From the NCBI GenBank assembly GCA_945860915.1, contig CAMARR010000002.1, positions 248,001-312,000 on the forward strand: a stretch of DNA of 64,000 nt, written 5' to 3'. Made by a program: the position numbers and the translations under genes. Source of the stretch: Candidatus Kuenenia stuttgartensis (GTDB lineage: Bacteria; Planctomycetota; GCA-002687715; CAIWVZ01). Below the pieces are notes generated by a model. The model made no database searches, had not been told where the DNA came from, and saw nothing but the letters and a program-made list of their open reading frames with translations. Shown here piece after piece: positions 1 through 9,515 of this stretch; within the stretch, counting starts at the first letter, position 1, and each line of letters starts with the position of its first letter.

Positions 1-1542
1 CTCTTCATGGAGTATCCGCCTCTCGTTGTGGGGCAGAGTGCAAAATTCCTCGCCCATTTCACGATTCTCGCGAACGGAACACCTCTCACGCAAGGCCCGA
101 TCACGCTTGAGATTTCGGGGCCGAGCGACACGGCAAAGCAAATTGTCATCGCATCACCCAAGCGCGATGGTCTCTTTGTCCCAGAGCTCGTATTCAACAA
201 AGCAGGAATCCATAAGGCTCGCGTGATCATCAAGAGCCCGCTGCTTGACGACACGATAGACGTTCCCGACCTCGTGGTTCATGCTGACGCAGCATCAGAA
301 AGAGCCGCCTCCGTAGCTGCAACGGCCGCTCCCGAACCCTCCGATGCCGTTCCATTCTTGATGGAACAGCAATGGCAACTAGGGATGCTCCTTGCCAAGG
401 CAGAGCCGCAATCCCTTTCCGTGCGTCTTCCCGTTTCTGGCGTAATTGTCCCGGCGCCAAATACGGTGGCGCTCGCCGCAGCGCCCATCAATGGCAGACT
501 GGTAGGTCAAGAGGGAGGCAGTCTTCCTGTCATTGGCGACAAGGTCAAGGCGGGCCAAGTGCTAGCGCATATAGCGTTATCGACGCGTGAACTTGTCGAG
601 GATAGGGCGGGTCGTGCGACGGCTGAATCTCTCCAAATCGAAGTCGCGCTGCGACGACTGGACATCGGGGCAAAGTCGATTGAATTCGAACGTGCGATCG
701 CAGAGGCTCGGGTGCGTTTCAAGTCTGCTGAGAATGTCGCAACGAGAGTTACTGCGCTTAAGTCACAAGGACTCGCAACTCAGGATCAAGTCGAACTCGC
801 CAAGACAGAACTAGAATCATCGCGCGCTGCATTAGAGACGGCAAGTACGCTTCTCAAAGCTCACGATGAGATGAAGAAACGATATTCCGAGGTTGAGGCG
901 CTCATGTCGCGCGGAAAAATCGCGGCCGAAGCCCACTCAGGCCTCATTCCGGTAGTCGCGCCGATCTCAGGAACTGTCGTTGCCGCGTTCCACTCCGCGG
1001 GCGAACAACTTGACTCAAACGCTCCGATTTGGCGCATCGTCGATCACTCGAAAGTGCAGCTGGAAGCCCGCGTATCAGAGTTCGATCTCGCGCGCCTCCC
1101 AAGTGCCCCGGGCGCCAAGTTGAAGATGCCCAGCGGCCCAACCATCGACGTCGGTGCGTCTGGTGGGAAGCTGATTCATGTTGGATCGGAAGTCGACCAA
1201 TCATCACGGACCGTACCGATTCGTTACGAGCTACCTAATGTGGAGGGTGTTCTTCGGCTTGGAATGGTCGTCGAAGTTCAACTTGAAGTGAACCGAATTT
1301 CTGATGCCCTGACTATTCCTGAGTCTGCTGTTGTCATGGATCAAGGGCGCCCCGTCGTCTACGCGGTTCTTGGCGGCGAATCTTTCCAACGTCGTGAAGT
1401 CGTTCTCGGCGTTCGAAGCGACGGACTCGTCCAAGTTCTTAAGGGAATCGCTCATGGAGAACGCGTCGCGAGGACTTCTGCGTACTCGATTCGCCTCGCA
1501 TCGCTTTCGCCTGCGACCTTCGGTCACGGACACTCACACTAA
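1..1542 (+). CDS. RND efflux periplasmic adaptor subunit (CusB/CzcB type), 5' end cut by the window
   Basis: Periplasmic adaptor (membrane fusion protein) that would join the inner-membrane pump encoded next to an outer-membrane channel for metal ion export. The reading frame is open to base 1 and the first ATG (base 7) follows codons for Leu-Phe. Relatives of this family usually have a stretch like ELFxEYPPLVVG inside the protein, so the true start is probably upstream of the window. From base 7 the order is an N-terminal beta domain (about residues 1-95), a lipoyl/barrel-sandwich half (about 155-190, INGRLV then GDKVKAGQVL), an alpha-helical hairpin (about 200-300), the second sandwich half (APISGTVV near 318), a beta-barrel and a membrane-proximal domain. 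The C-terminus ends GHGHSH, a likely metal-binding tail. The stop is 12 bases before the pump gene. Family assignment is firm; the metal is not known. Confidence 0.9.
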   Translation, partial: LFMEYPPLVVGQSAKFLAHFTILANGTPLTQGPITLEISGPSDTAKQIVIASPKRDGLFVPELVFNKAGIHKARVIIKSPLLDDTIDVPDLVVHADAASERAASVAATAAPEPSDAVPFLMEQQWQLGMLLAKAEPQSLSVRLPVSGVIVPAPNTVALAAAPINGRLVGQEGGSLPVIGDKVKAGQVLAHIALSTRELVEDRAGRATAESLQIEVALRRLDIGAKSIEFERAIAEARVRFKSAENVATRVTALKSQGLATQDQVELAKTELESSRAALETASTLLKAHDEMKKRYSEVEALMSRGKIAAEAHSGLIPVVAPISGTVVAAFHSAGEQLDSNAPIWRIVDHSKVQLEARVSEFDLARLPSAPGAKLKMPSGPTIDVGASGGKLIHVGSEVDQSSRTVPIRYELPNVEGVLRLGMVVEVQLEVNRISDALTIPESAVVMDQGRPVVYAVLGGESFQRREVVLGVRSDGLVQVLKGIAHGERVARTSAYSIRLASLSPATFGHGHSH

Positions 1543-1554
1543 GGAGTCGGTCAC

Positions 1555-4500
1555 ATGGTCGATGGCATGATTCGTTGGTCTATTGAGAATAAGCTCGCTA
1601 TCCTGCTGTTCTCAGCGGTTGCCCTCATCGCCGGTGGATTCACGGCATCCACGATGTCCGTGGACATTTTCCCGGACCTAACCGCCCCCACCGTGACGAT
1701 CATCACCGAGGGCCATGGCATGGCCCCCGATGAAATGGAAACGCTCGTCACGTTTCCGATCGAAACCGCTGTCAATGGCGCAGCGGGGGTCCGAAGAGTT
1801 CGCTCCGGAACCGCGATTGGCATTTCAGTTGTGTGGGTTGAGTTTGAGTGGGGTACTGATGTCCGTCGCGCTCGCCAAACCGTCGCCGAGCGTCTAGGCA
1901 CTGTTAGCGGCAGTCTCCCCCGCGAAGTTGAACCTCCCGTTCTAGGGCCAATCAGCTCGATCATGGGCGAGATCGTGTTTGCAGCCATTTCCTCCGATCG
2001 CCATGATGCAATTGCAGTGCGTAATCAGGCGAACACCGTCATTCGCCGGCGGCTCTTGGCAATTCCAGGTATCTCTCAGGTCACCCTGATTGGCGGCGAT
2101 GTCAAGCAGTATCAAGTTGTGCTCTCGCCGGAACGCCTTCGGGTGTACGCGCTAACTGTTGATGATGTCATCTCCGCTATCGAACGATCGAACGAGAATG
2201 TGGCCGCCGGGATCTTGGCCCGAGGGGGCCAAGAGACGGTCGTTCAGGGCATTGGACGTATCGACACCGAAAAAGACATTCAATCCGTTGTCGTCGCGAT
2301 GCGAGACACGACACCAGTCAAAGTAGAAGACCTCGGCGTCGTCCATGTAGGCGCAGCAATCAAGCGTGGGGCTGCGTCCGCTTCCTTCCGTGACGCAGCT
2401 GGCAAGGCGCGGACAACACCCGCTGTCGTCATCGCCATCCAAAAGCAACCCTCGGCCAATACGCTCACGCTTACCCAGTCGTTAGACGCCGTCTTAGATC
2501 AGATCGAAGGCGGGTTGCCTGCTGGAATGATGCTCAACAAAAACCTCTTCCGGCAAGCGAGCTTCATCGAGAACTCGCTCAAGCACACTCTTGAGGCACT
2601 TCGTGATGGCGGCGCGATAGTCATCGTCATCGTCCTCCTGTTCCTCGCGAGTTTTCGAGCCAGCGTCATCACGCTGCTGGCGATCCCCATCTCGCTCGCA
2701 GTTGCGGTTATCTGCCTGAGTTTGATGGATGCCAGCATCAACACTATGACACTCGGCGGAATGGCCATTGCCATCGGTGCGCTGGTTGATGATGCGATCA
2801 TTGATGTCGAAAACATCGTTCGTCGTCTGCGCGTGAATTCTGAGCTGCCGATTGAACGACGGAAATCCGTCGCCACCGTCGTTTACGAGGCAAGTATCGA
2901 AGTCAGAGCGTCGATCGTGTTTGCGACACTCATCATCCTGCTGGTGTTCTCCCCACTCTTCTTTCTTTCCGGCGTGGAAGGTCGCTTGCTTTTCCCACTC
3001 GGCGTGTCGTTTTGCGTTGCACTCGGGGCGTCCATGGTGACAGCCTTGACCCTGACACCTGTGCTCGCATCGTGGCTTCTTCCGAACAGCAGAACAGTCC
3101 GGGTACCAAATGAGAGCTTTCTAGTCCGCTCACTCAAGGCGTGCTACGCGCCGCTGCTGGCGTTCGCCGTCAAGCGACCTTGGATCGTCACCCTCCCCGC
3201 GATCCTTCTATTAATTGCCGCACTCTTTGGATTCGTGAAGGCCGGCCGCAGCTTCCTACCAGAATTCAACGAAGGCGCCTTGGTCGTCGGCCTAGTCACG
3301 CTTCCTGGCACCTCCCTCGAGGAGAGCGACGCGTTGGCGCGGCGTGTTGAGCATGCTCTGATGATGCACCCGGAGATTGTCTCCATCGGAAGGCGTACGG
3401 GTCGCGCCGAAGAGGACGAGCACGTGCAAGGGGTCGAGGCGAGCGAGATCGACCTCACGCTGGATCTAAGCGCTGGGCAGCGCTCTGGTGGCAGAAGCCG
3501 GACAAAAAGTGAACTGCTTGATGCTCTTCGTGCAGATCTCGGAGCAATCCCCGGGGTGAGTGCAACGTTCGGCCAGCCCATCGGGCACCGAGTTGATCAC
3601 ATGCTCTCCGGGACACGTGCCAGCATTGCAATCAAGATCTTCAGCGACGACCTCACGGCTCTCCAACGTTTGGCGCGTCAGGTCGAAGATACTGTCCGCA
3701 AGATCCCGGGCGTCGTGGATCTTTCATCTGAACAACAGGCGTCGGTTCCGACGCTACGAATCCGGTTTGATCGCCCAGCGCTGGCTCGCCACGGACTGAA
3801 CATCCGCGAAGTGGGACGGACCGTTGAGGCGGCTTTTAAGGGAGCCTATGCCACACGAGTCATTGACGGCCAGAGCACTACCGATGTCGTCGTAAGGCTC
3901 GGAAGCACAACGCCCGCATTAGCCGCTGACGTCGGTGAGATCCAGGTGGCGACACCAACCGGCGCGCGAGTTCCTTTGCGCGAGCTCGCGCAAATCGACG
4001 ACGATCTGGCCCCCAACTTCATCAGCCGAGAGAATGTGCAGCGCAAGATCGTCGTGATGTGTAATGTCTCGGGTCGCGATGTCGGCGGCGTCGTAGACGA
4101 GATTCGATCAAGAATCACTTTGGGAATCGCACTGCCGGTAGGAACACGTGTTGAATACGGGGGGCAGTTCGAGACTGCCGAAGAAACCCGCAAACGCCTC
4201 ACATGGCTTGGGCTTGTCGTCATCTTATGCGTCGGGTTGATTCTCCAAATTGTGTTTGGTTCTGCCCGCGACGCCATTCTTATCATGGTCAATCTGCCCC
4301 TCGCGCTCATCGGAGGAGTCGTCGGAGTCTATGTAGGAGGTGGCGTCATCTCTATTGCATCCATCATCGGGTTCATCACCGTCTTCGGAATTGCAGCACG
4401 CAATGGCATTCTCATGGTCGCTCATATTCATCACCTCCAAGAGCATGAAGGTGTGGGTAGTTATTTAGAAGCGGTTCGCCGTGGGGCGCTCGAGCGACTC

Positions 4501-4731
4501 ACGCCGATCTTGATGACAGCACTTGCGGCAGGTCTGGCTCTCGTCCCGCTGGCAATTCGTGGAGGCGAACCTGGAACGGAACTTCTCAGTCCGATGGCTC
4601 TCGTCATTCTATTTGGCCTACTTTCATCGACATTTCTCAACATGCTTGTCGTACCAGCCCTCTTAGTGTTGTTCGGACGGCCCCGTCGCATTGTCATGTC
4701 GGAATTCCAAGGAAGCGGATCACATGTCTAG
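1555..4731 (+). CDS. Heavy-metal RND efflux pump, CzcA/CusA family
   Basis: Proton-driven inner-membrane pump of the HME branch of the RND superfamily; with the adaptor before it and the TolC-like gene after it this forms a complete tripartite metal exporter. The length (1058 aa) is normal for the family. Visible signatures are DIFPDLTAP in the first periplasmic loop and the transmembrane motif VDDAIIDVEN (about residues 411-420), whose acidic residues belong to the proton relay. Hydrophobic clusters fit 12 membrane helices in two repeats separated by large porter domains. The start has a good ribosome site (AAGGAG, overlapping the stop region of the adaptor gene). The acidic motif differs from the DGAxxxxEN of classical CzcA, so substrate (Cu/Ag versus Co/Zn/Cd/Ni) cannot be told from sequence. 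Confidence 0.93.
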   Translation: MVDGMIRWSIENKLAILLFSAVALIAGGFTASTMSVDIFPDLTAPTVTIITEGHGMAPDEMETLVTFPIETAVNGAAGVRRVRSGTAIGISVVWVEFEWGTDVRRARQTVAERLGTVSGSLPREVEPPVLGPISSIMGEIVFAAISSDRHDAIAVRNQANTVIRRRLLAIPGISQVTLIGGDVKQYQVVLSPERLRVYALTVDDVISAIERSNENVAAGILARGGQETVVQGIGRIDTEKDIQSVVVAMRDTTPVKVEDLGVVHVGAAIKRGAASASFRDAAGKARTTPAVVIAIQKQPSANTLTLTQSLDAVLDQIEGGLPAGMMLNKNLFRQASFIENSLKHTLEALRDGGAIVIVIVLLFLASFRASVITLLAIPISLAVAVICLSLMDASINTMTLGGMAIAIGALVDDAIIDVENIVRRLRVNSELPIERRKSVATVVYEASIEVRASIVFATLIILLVFSPLFFLSGVEGRLLFPLGVSFCVALGASMVTALTLTPVLASWLLPNSRTVRVPNESFLVRSLKACYAPLLAFAVKRPWIVTLPAILLLIAALFGFVKAGRSFLPEFNEGALVVGLVTLPGTSLEESDALARRVEHALMMHPEIVSIGRRTGRAEEDEHVQGVEASEIDLTLDLSAGQRSGGRSRTKSELLDALRADLGAIPGVSATFGQPIGHRVDHMLSGTRASIAIKIFSDDLTALQRLARQVEDTVRKIPGVVDLSSEQQASVPTLRIRFDRPALARHGLNIREVGRTVEAAFKGAYATRVIDGQSTTDVVVRLGSTTPALAADVGEIQVATPTGARVPLRELAQIDDDLAPNFISRENVQRKIVVMCNVSGRDVGGVVDEIRSRITLGIALPVGTRVEYGGQFETAEETRKRLTWLGLVVILCVGLILQIVFGSARDAILIMVNLPLALIGGVVGVYVGGGVISIASIIGFITVFGIAARNGILMVAHIHHLQEHEGVGSYLEAVRRGALERLTPILMTALAAGLALVPLAIRGGEPGTELLSPMALVILFGLLSSTFLNMLVVPALLVLFGRPRRIVMSEFQGSGSHV

Positions 4732-6148
4732 AGAAACAATAATGTCTGCGCGCTGCAGCTTTGTCCCACTCGCGATGGCCGCCTTGGTCACCCTCTCATG
4801 CGGTTCCGTCGATGCGACGTCGGAATCGGACACCACGTCTTCGCTGATTCAGGCAAGCACAGGAGCATCACAGGTCTACTCGCTGACCGCGCCCGAGATT
4901 TCGACGGCTGAGATTGCGGAGATCTTCGCCGAGGGCTTGACGCTGCAAGAGGCACTTTCGCTTGGCCTCCGTAACAGCCGTTCACTGCAAGCGGCGTTTC
5001 AGCGCATCGGCGTTGCCAAATCCGACTGGGTACGCTCGGGCCTCCCATCGAATCCTCTGTTGAGTATTGCGTTCCTCGCCCCCGAAGGCGGAGGTCGGAG
5101 TTTTGTCGGAGGTTCGCTCGTGCAGAGCTTAGTCGACATCTGGAACATACCGCTTCAAAGTCGCGTTGCATCCGAGGACCTGCAGCAGTGCATTTACGAG
5201 GTAGCCGATACCGCCGCGCGTCTCGCACGAGACATTCGAACGACGTATGGAGATGCACAGGGTGCCGATGAGACGCTTCTAGTGGAGGAAGCCAATCTCG
5301 AGGTGGCGGCTCGAATGATGAAGCTCATCAGTGCGTCTCGCGAAGCAGGAGCATCTACCGATCTTGACGTCAACATGGCCACATTGCGATACCTTCAGGC
5401 AGAAGTGGCACTTCCAGAGGCTAAGTTACAAGCCGCGGTCGCTAGGCGCGAGCTCCTAAGGCTTCTATCGTTGGACTTAGACCCAAGCGCGGTGAAGCTC
5501 GTCGCCGTTGAACCAAGTCGATCAACACCTCCGCTGAATAGAGAGCAGCTCGTCGCGATGGCGCTTTCGTCCAGGCTCGACCTTCGCGCACAAGGTCATG
5601 CCATTGCATCCGCGGAAGCTGCGCTTGGCCTCGCAGAGAGAGAGGGTCTGAGTCCCGTCAGTCTTGGAGTCAACGTCGAACGCGAAGCTCGGCGAGGAGC
5701 AGCGTCTAACGAAATCGACGCAAAGATCGGACCCACTCTCGAGATCGGACTGCCGATTGTGAACCATCGTGCAATCGCGTCAACCCGTGCCGAATACGTC
5801 TTGAACTCGCTCATTATTCAACGCGAGGCCCTACATCTGAGGGTGGTTGAGGAGGTTCGACTCGCTTTAGACACCTTCCACACCGCCGAAGTCATTGCGA
5901 AGCAACATGCAACAAGAATAGTTCCCCAAGCACAGCTCAACCTAGAGCTTACGAGCCGCGCGTTTGAGCAGGGACGCCTGACATCTTTAGCTGTCATGGA
6001 AAGTCAGAAACAGCAAATCGAAGCAACGCGCAACTACGCAACCGCGCGGAGATCCCTCGCGAAGGCTTCGATCGCTCTCGAGTCGTCGATCGGCCTCCCG
6101 TGGAGCGAGATCAACAAACGCACCAGCGGAGCCTTGGAATCGCGATAG
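4724..6148 (+). CDS. TolC family outer membrane efflux protein
   Basis: Outer-membrane channel component of the metal efflux system. The predicted start ATG at 4724 overlaps the last 8 bases of the pump gene (ATGTCTAG), giving 474 aa; an in-frame ATG exists upstream at 4691 but lies deep inside the pump gene. The N-terminus is hydrophobic and ends in a Cys (LVTLSC), an imperfect lipobox, so it may be a lipoprotein or a normally cleaved protein. The rest shows the family pattern: helical, Ala/Leu/Glu-rich coiled segments with TLQEALSLGLRNSR near the start and a second repeat from about residue 265 (LNREQLVAMALSSRLDLRA). It is third in a CzcB-CzcA-CzcC-like order and converges on the UbiX gene with 30 bases between stops. 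Confidence 0.88.
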   Translation: MSRETIMSARCSFVPLAMAALVTLSCGSVDATSESDTTSSLIQASTGASQVYSLTAPEISTAEIAEIFAEGLTLQEALSLGLRNSRSLQAAFQRIGVAKSDWVRSGLPSNPLLSIAFLAPEGGGRSFVGGSLVQSLVDIWNIPLQSRVASEDLQQCIYEVADTAARLARDIRTTYGDAQGADETLLVEEANLEVAARMMKLISASREAGASTDLDVNMATLRYLQAEVALPEAKLQAAVARRELLRLLSLDLDPSAVKLVAVEPSRSTPPLNREQLVAMALSSRLDLRAQGHAIASAEAALGLAEREGLSPVSLGVNVEREARRGAASNEIDAKIGPTLEIGLPIVNHRAIASTRAEYVLNSLIIQREALHLRVVEEVRLALDTFHTAEVIAKQHATRIVPQAQLNLELTSRAFEQGRLTSLAVMESQKQQIEATRNYATARRSLAKASIALESSIGLPWSEINKRTSGALESR

Positions 6149-6178
6149 CCGCGTTTCCGGCTCAAAATGCCACTTCGC

Positions 6179-6751
6179 TCACGAACCCCAGCGGCGAAAG
6201 AGTGCGTGGGGCACATGTAGCGAGTCGAGGCATTTGCCTACGAGCTGATCGATCGCGTCTTCGAGCGTCTTCGGATGGTGATAGAAGGCGATCGCTGGCG
6301 GGATAATGAGAGCACCCATTTCGGCAAGCGACGTGAGAATGCGAAGATGGCCTAGGTGTAGAGGGGTCTCGCGCGGAACCAGAATCAACGTGCGCCGCTC
6401 CTTGATCGTGACGTCTGCGGCGCGCACGAGGAGGTTCCCTGCGTTGCATGCCGCAAGATTCCCACAAGTCTTCATGCTCGCCGGAATGACGATCATTCCC
6501 TCGTGCAGGAACGAACCAGATGCGATGGGCGCTGCCAAATCACGGTCGTCATGGATCACATCCGCAAGTGCTTTGATTGACGCCAAGGTTCTCCCTGGCA
6601 TCTCATGTTTGATAGTGAGGGCTGCGCCTGGCGTCACCACGAGATGAATCTCGTGCGTCGCGGCCTCTCGCAACGCTTCCAAAAGCCTCACGCCAAGCTG
6701 AGGACCCGACGCGCCGGACATCCCCACCACAAGTCGTGGCTTCGCCATCAT
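6179..6751 (-). CDS. ubiX: UbiX-type flavin prenyltransferase
   Basis: Makes prenylated FMN, the cofactor of UbiD-type decarboxylases, by attaching a dimethylallyl group to reduced FMN. The 190 aa length and the motifs GMSGASG (residues 10-16), PASMKT (90-95), ACNAGNLLVRAADV (101-114) and VPRETPLHLGHL (125-136) are those of the UbiX/Pad1 family. Its ATG overlaps the stop of the acyl-CoA dehydrogenase gene (ATGA), and a second ATG follows at once. No UbiD decarboxylase is present in the window, so the partner is encoded elsewhere. Placement after an acyl-CoA ligase and dehydrogenase suggests a role in aromatic or unsaturated acid metabolism, but that is inference. Confidence 0.93.
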   Translation of the reverse strand: MMAKPRLVVGMSGASGPQLGVRLLEALREAATHEIHLVVTPGAALTIKHEMPGRTLASIKALADVIHDDRDLAAPIASGSFLHEGMIVIPASMKTCGNLAACNAGNLLVRAADVTIKERRTLILVPRETPLHLGHLRILTSLAEMGALIIPPAIAFYHHPKTLEDAIDQLVGKCLDSLHVPHALFRRWGS

Positions 6752-7842
6752 GGCGCAATGCCCTTGGTGATATTGAGGTAGAGCGCGGGCGGATGCGCCT
6801 CACCGAAGCCAGTGAACCTCGCGTCCCGATAGAAGCGCTCGGCCGGGTACTCACGGCTGAATCCGTAGCCTCCGAAGACCTGAAGCGCGTCGTCGGCAGC
6901 CGACATCGCCGACTCACCGGCAACCCAGCGCGCTCGCGAGGCCGCAAGGACGCAGGGATCGCCGCGATCTCGCAACCGAGCGGCACCGTGGCACAATCCG
7001 CGCGCAGCTTCGATTCGTGCGTCGCCGCGCGCGAGTCTCTCTTGCATTGCCACGAACTCATGCAAGTTGCGATCGAACTGCTTGCGCTCGTGCGAATACC
7101 GCACAGCGGCCGACACCGCTCCCCGGCCGATGCCCGCAAGGAGCGCCGAAACGCCGATGCGGGAAGAAGCGAGCACGCGAGCGACCAAATCCGACCCACC
7201 AAGTCGTGTTGCCGGTGCGTGGTCGAGCGACAACGTGGCGGTCTCAAGGCCGAGGAGATTAAAGCGGGTGTCGGGGACGCCATGGCTCAAGCCTGAGGCG
7301 GTGCTTTCCACCAAGAACAACGAATGGCTCTTCTCCTCGCGCGCAAGGACGACAAACGCCCTGGCTCGTCCAGGAAATGGGACTTGCGCCTTGCGGCCAC
7401 TGACCGACCATCCCTCGTTCAACGCCGAAGCTTCGCACGTGACAAGTTGACTATCGTCTTCCTGAAGCGCCGGAGCGAGCAAGCCGACTCCAGATGCCGC
7501 ATCGGAGAGATGAGGGACCGTCTGGCCCGAGAGGACGAGGGCATCAACGGCAATACCGTGCGCCGCGAAGATGGCACCGATCGCTCCTGCACCCTTGCTG
7601 AGCTCCTCAACTGTCAACACGTGAGCTAAAAGACCCATGCCGACTCCGCCAGCGTCGCTCGGCACCAAAATGCCCATCAGTCCAAGTTCGGCGAGTCCGG
7701 CGATGAGCTCATCAGGGTGACATGCATCGTGGTCGATCTGCTCGCGTGCTGGGACAATGCGATCCGCAACGAAGTCTCGGACCGTCTTCTGAAGAATCGA
7801 TTGCTCTTCAGTGAGCAAGGCATCGCAATCGGAACGGTCCAT
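6748..7842 (-). CDS. Acyl-CoA dehydrogenase family protein with an unusual catalytic loop
   Basis: FAD-dependent acyl-CoA dehydrogenase fold (364 aa): helical N-domain (LTEEQSILQKTVRDFVADRI), a middle beta domain, and a C-terminal helical domain with FGGYGFSREYPAERFYRDAR (about 323-342). In typical members the catalytic Glu sits in a YEGT loop just after this motif. Here the loop reads GFGEAH: the Glu (about 348) is kept but the flanking Gly-Thr is lost and the usual following Arg is not seen. The enzyme may be active on an unusual substrate or may be non-dehydrogenating. The start overlaps the ligase stop (TGATG) and its own stop overlaps ubiX, so the three genes are probably co-translated. 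Confidence 0.85.
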   Translation of the reverse strand: MDRSDCDALLTEEQSILQKTVRDFVADRIVPAREQIDHDACHPDELIAGLAELGLMGILVPSDAGGVGMGLLAHVLTVEELSKGAGAIGAIFAAHGIAVDALVLSGQTVPHLSDAASGVGLLAPALQEDDSQLVTCEASALNEGWSVSGRKAQVPFPGRARAFVVLAREEKSHSLFLVESTASGLSHGVPDTRFNLLGLETATLSLDHAPATRLGGSDLVARVLASSRIGVSALLAGIGRGAVSAAVRYSHERKQFDRNLHEFVAMQERLARGDARIEAARGLCHGAARLRDRGDPCVLAASRARWVAGESAMSAADDALQVFGGYGFSREYPAERFYRDARFTGFGEAHPPALYLNITKGIAP

Positions 7843-9380
7843 CAGCGGGGCCCCTTATCTAGGTCTCGCAATGCCCTGCGCAGGAGTTTCCCTGAAGGCC
7901 CCTTCGGAATCTCTGGGATGAACGCAATCGCCTTCGGACACTTAAAGTCCGCGAGGTTGGCTCGGCACCAAGAGAGGACTTCCTGAGAATCGAGTGATTC
8001 GCCGTCCTTGACCACCACGTACGACTTCGGCTCTTCGCCGTACATCGGGTGCGGAACTCCGATGGTGGCAGCGTCGCGAATCTTCGGGTGGCGATAGAGA
8101 ACTTCGTCGATCTCTCGCGGGTAGATGTTCTCCCCCCCGCGAATGATCATGTCCTTCTTGCGATCGCGAATGAAGTAGAAGCCATCCGCATCGCGGACGC
8201 CGATGTCGCCCGAATGAAACCAGCCACCTTCGAATGCGTGGGCCGTCGCCTCAGGCATCTTGTAATAGCCCTTCATGACGTTGTCGCCACGAATGCAGAT
8301 CTCGCCTAGTTCACCATCCGGAACCGGCTTGCATTCGTCGTCAAGCAGGCACATCTCGTTTCCGACGGCAACGCCGACCGATCCGACTTTGCGTTTCGCC
8401 ACGTCAGGCGGGTTGAAAGATGAGTAGCAGGTGGTCTCGGAAAGTCCGTAACCTTCGAACACCGGGATGCCGATCTCTCGTTCAAAAGTCAGCTGAACTT
8501 CCTCTGGCAGCGGAGCCGCACCACAGATGAAGAACTTGACGGACGACACGTCTCCCGGCCCCTCGGACTTTCGGCGCGCAGTGAGAATCGAAAGGATCGT
8601 AGGCACGACGCTGACGACGTTGATCCGGTAGCGTTCAATGGTCTTCCAGAAACTACCAGGCGAGAATCGCTGCGTGAGCACCACACTTCCACCGAAGTAG
8701 AGAGGCGTGATTGTCGTGACGATCTCAGCATTGACGTGGAACAACGGAAGGATGCAGTTCATCCGTGTTTCCGGGCCAAACTTGAACCACTCAGTGATGT
8801 AACGAGCATCCGCAATCATGTTGCGGTGAGTCAGCATGACGCCCTTCGGATTTCCGGTCGTACCTGACGTATAGATGATCTCCGTCAGATCGTCCGGTTC
8901 GATGTCCACCACAGGCCGGGTGGTCGGCTCCTTGTAGAGCTCTTTGTAAAAATCGAGAGTCCCCTCTGGAGATGGCGTACCCACCACCACAATGTGCGTG
9001 AGGTGAATCAGCTCATCCTTGACCCGCGCCACCTCGTCGAGGTACTTCTGCTCGGTGACGAGCACTTTCGCCTCCGAGTTGTTCAAGATGTAGGCGATCT
9101 CCGGCCCCTTCAACGCGGTGTTGATAGGACCAGCTGCGACACCCACACGCATTGCTCCAAAGTAGGCGTAGACAAACTCTGGGACGTTGGGAAGCAAAAG
9201 ACTGATCGCACCGCCCCGGCGCACACCCAATCGATGGAGGAGATGGCCGAATTGCGACGTGATTTCGTCGAGATCGCGAAAAGTGACGACGCGCCCGTCA
9301 TCCTCGAATATGAGATAGGGCGCCTTGCCGCGTTGGTCGGCCTGGCGTTCGATGAGTTCCCGGATCGTGGTCGGTTCCAT
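7842..9380 (-). CDS. AMP-dependent acyl-CoA synthetase (long-chain/aryl acid-CoA ligase type)
   Basis: Activates a carboxylic acid to its CoA thioester using ATP. All core ANL-superfamily motifs are visible: the P-loop-like IYTSGTTGNPKGVMLTHRN, GYGLSETT, the HSGDIG and RDRKKDMIIRGGENIYP hinge region, and the C-terminal PKGPSGKLLRR with the acyl-adenylate Lys. About 512 aa from the ATG at 9380; a further in-frame ATG at 9398 adds six residues (MLPATT) and cannot be excluded because no strong ribosome site precedes either. First gene of the ligase-dehydrogenase-UbiX operon. The chain length or aromatic preference of the substrate cannot be read from the sequence. Confidence 0.9.
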   Translation of the reverse strand: MEPTTIRELIERQADQRGKAPYLIFEDDGRVVTFRDLDEITSQFGHLLHRLGVRRGGAISLLLPNVPEFVYAYFGAMRVGVAAGPINTALKGPEIAYILNNSEAKVLVTEQKYLDEVARVKDELIHLTHIVVVGTPSPEGTLDFYKELYKEPTTRPVVDIEPDDLTEIIYTSGTTGNPKGVMLTHRNMIADARYITEWFKFGPETRMNCILPLFHVNAEIVTTITPLYFGGSVVLTQRFSPGSFWKTIERYRINVVSVVPTILSILTARRKSEGPGDVSSVKFFICGAAPLPEEVQLTFEREIGIPVFEGYGLSETTCYSSFNPPDVAKRKVGSVGVAVGNEMCLLDDECKPVPDGELGEICIRGDNVMKGYYKMPEATAHAFEGGWFHSGDIGVRDADGFYFIRDRKKDMIIRGGENIYPREIDEVLYRHPKIRDAATIGVPHPMYGEEPKSYVVVKDGESLDSQEVLSWCRANLADFKCPKAIAFIPEIPKGPSGKLLRRALRDLDKGPR

Positions 9381-9433
9381 GGTCGTCGCAGGCAGCAACG
9401 CCCGCTTGAAACTCTAACGTCCACCCGGGGATC

Positions 9434-9451
9434 CCCCACCTAATGGGTGGG
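9434..9451. other. Short inverted repeat in the divergent spacer
   Basis: A 7-base stem (CCCCACC / GGGTGGG) with a TAAT loop lies between the divergent acyl-CoA ligase and serine hydrolase genes. There is no T-tract, so it is not a classical terminator; it could be an operator or a 5' leader hairpin of the ligase transcript. The 135-base spacer must hold both promoters, but I do not see convincing -35/-10 boxes. Confidence 0.3.
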
Positions 9452-9515
9452 CGGACCTCGAATGCTCTCGGCCAGATTTCGACCTTCGCTTGCACGTTTT
9501 GACTAGGATGCCTCC

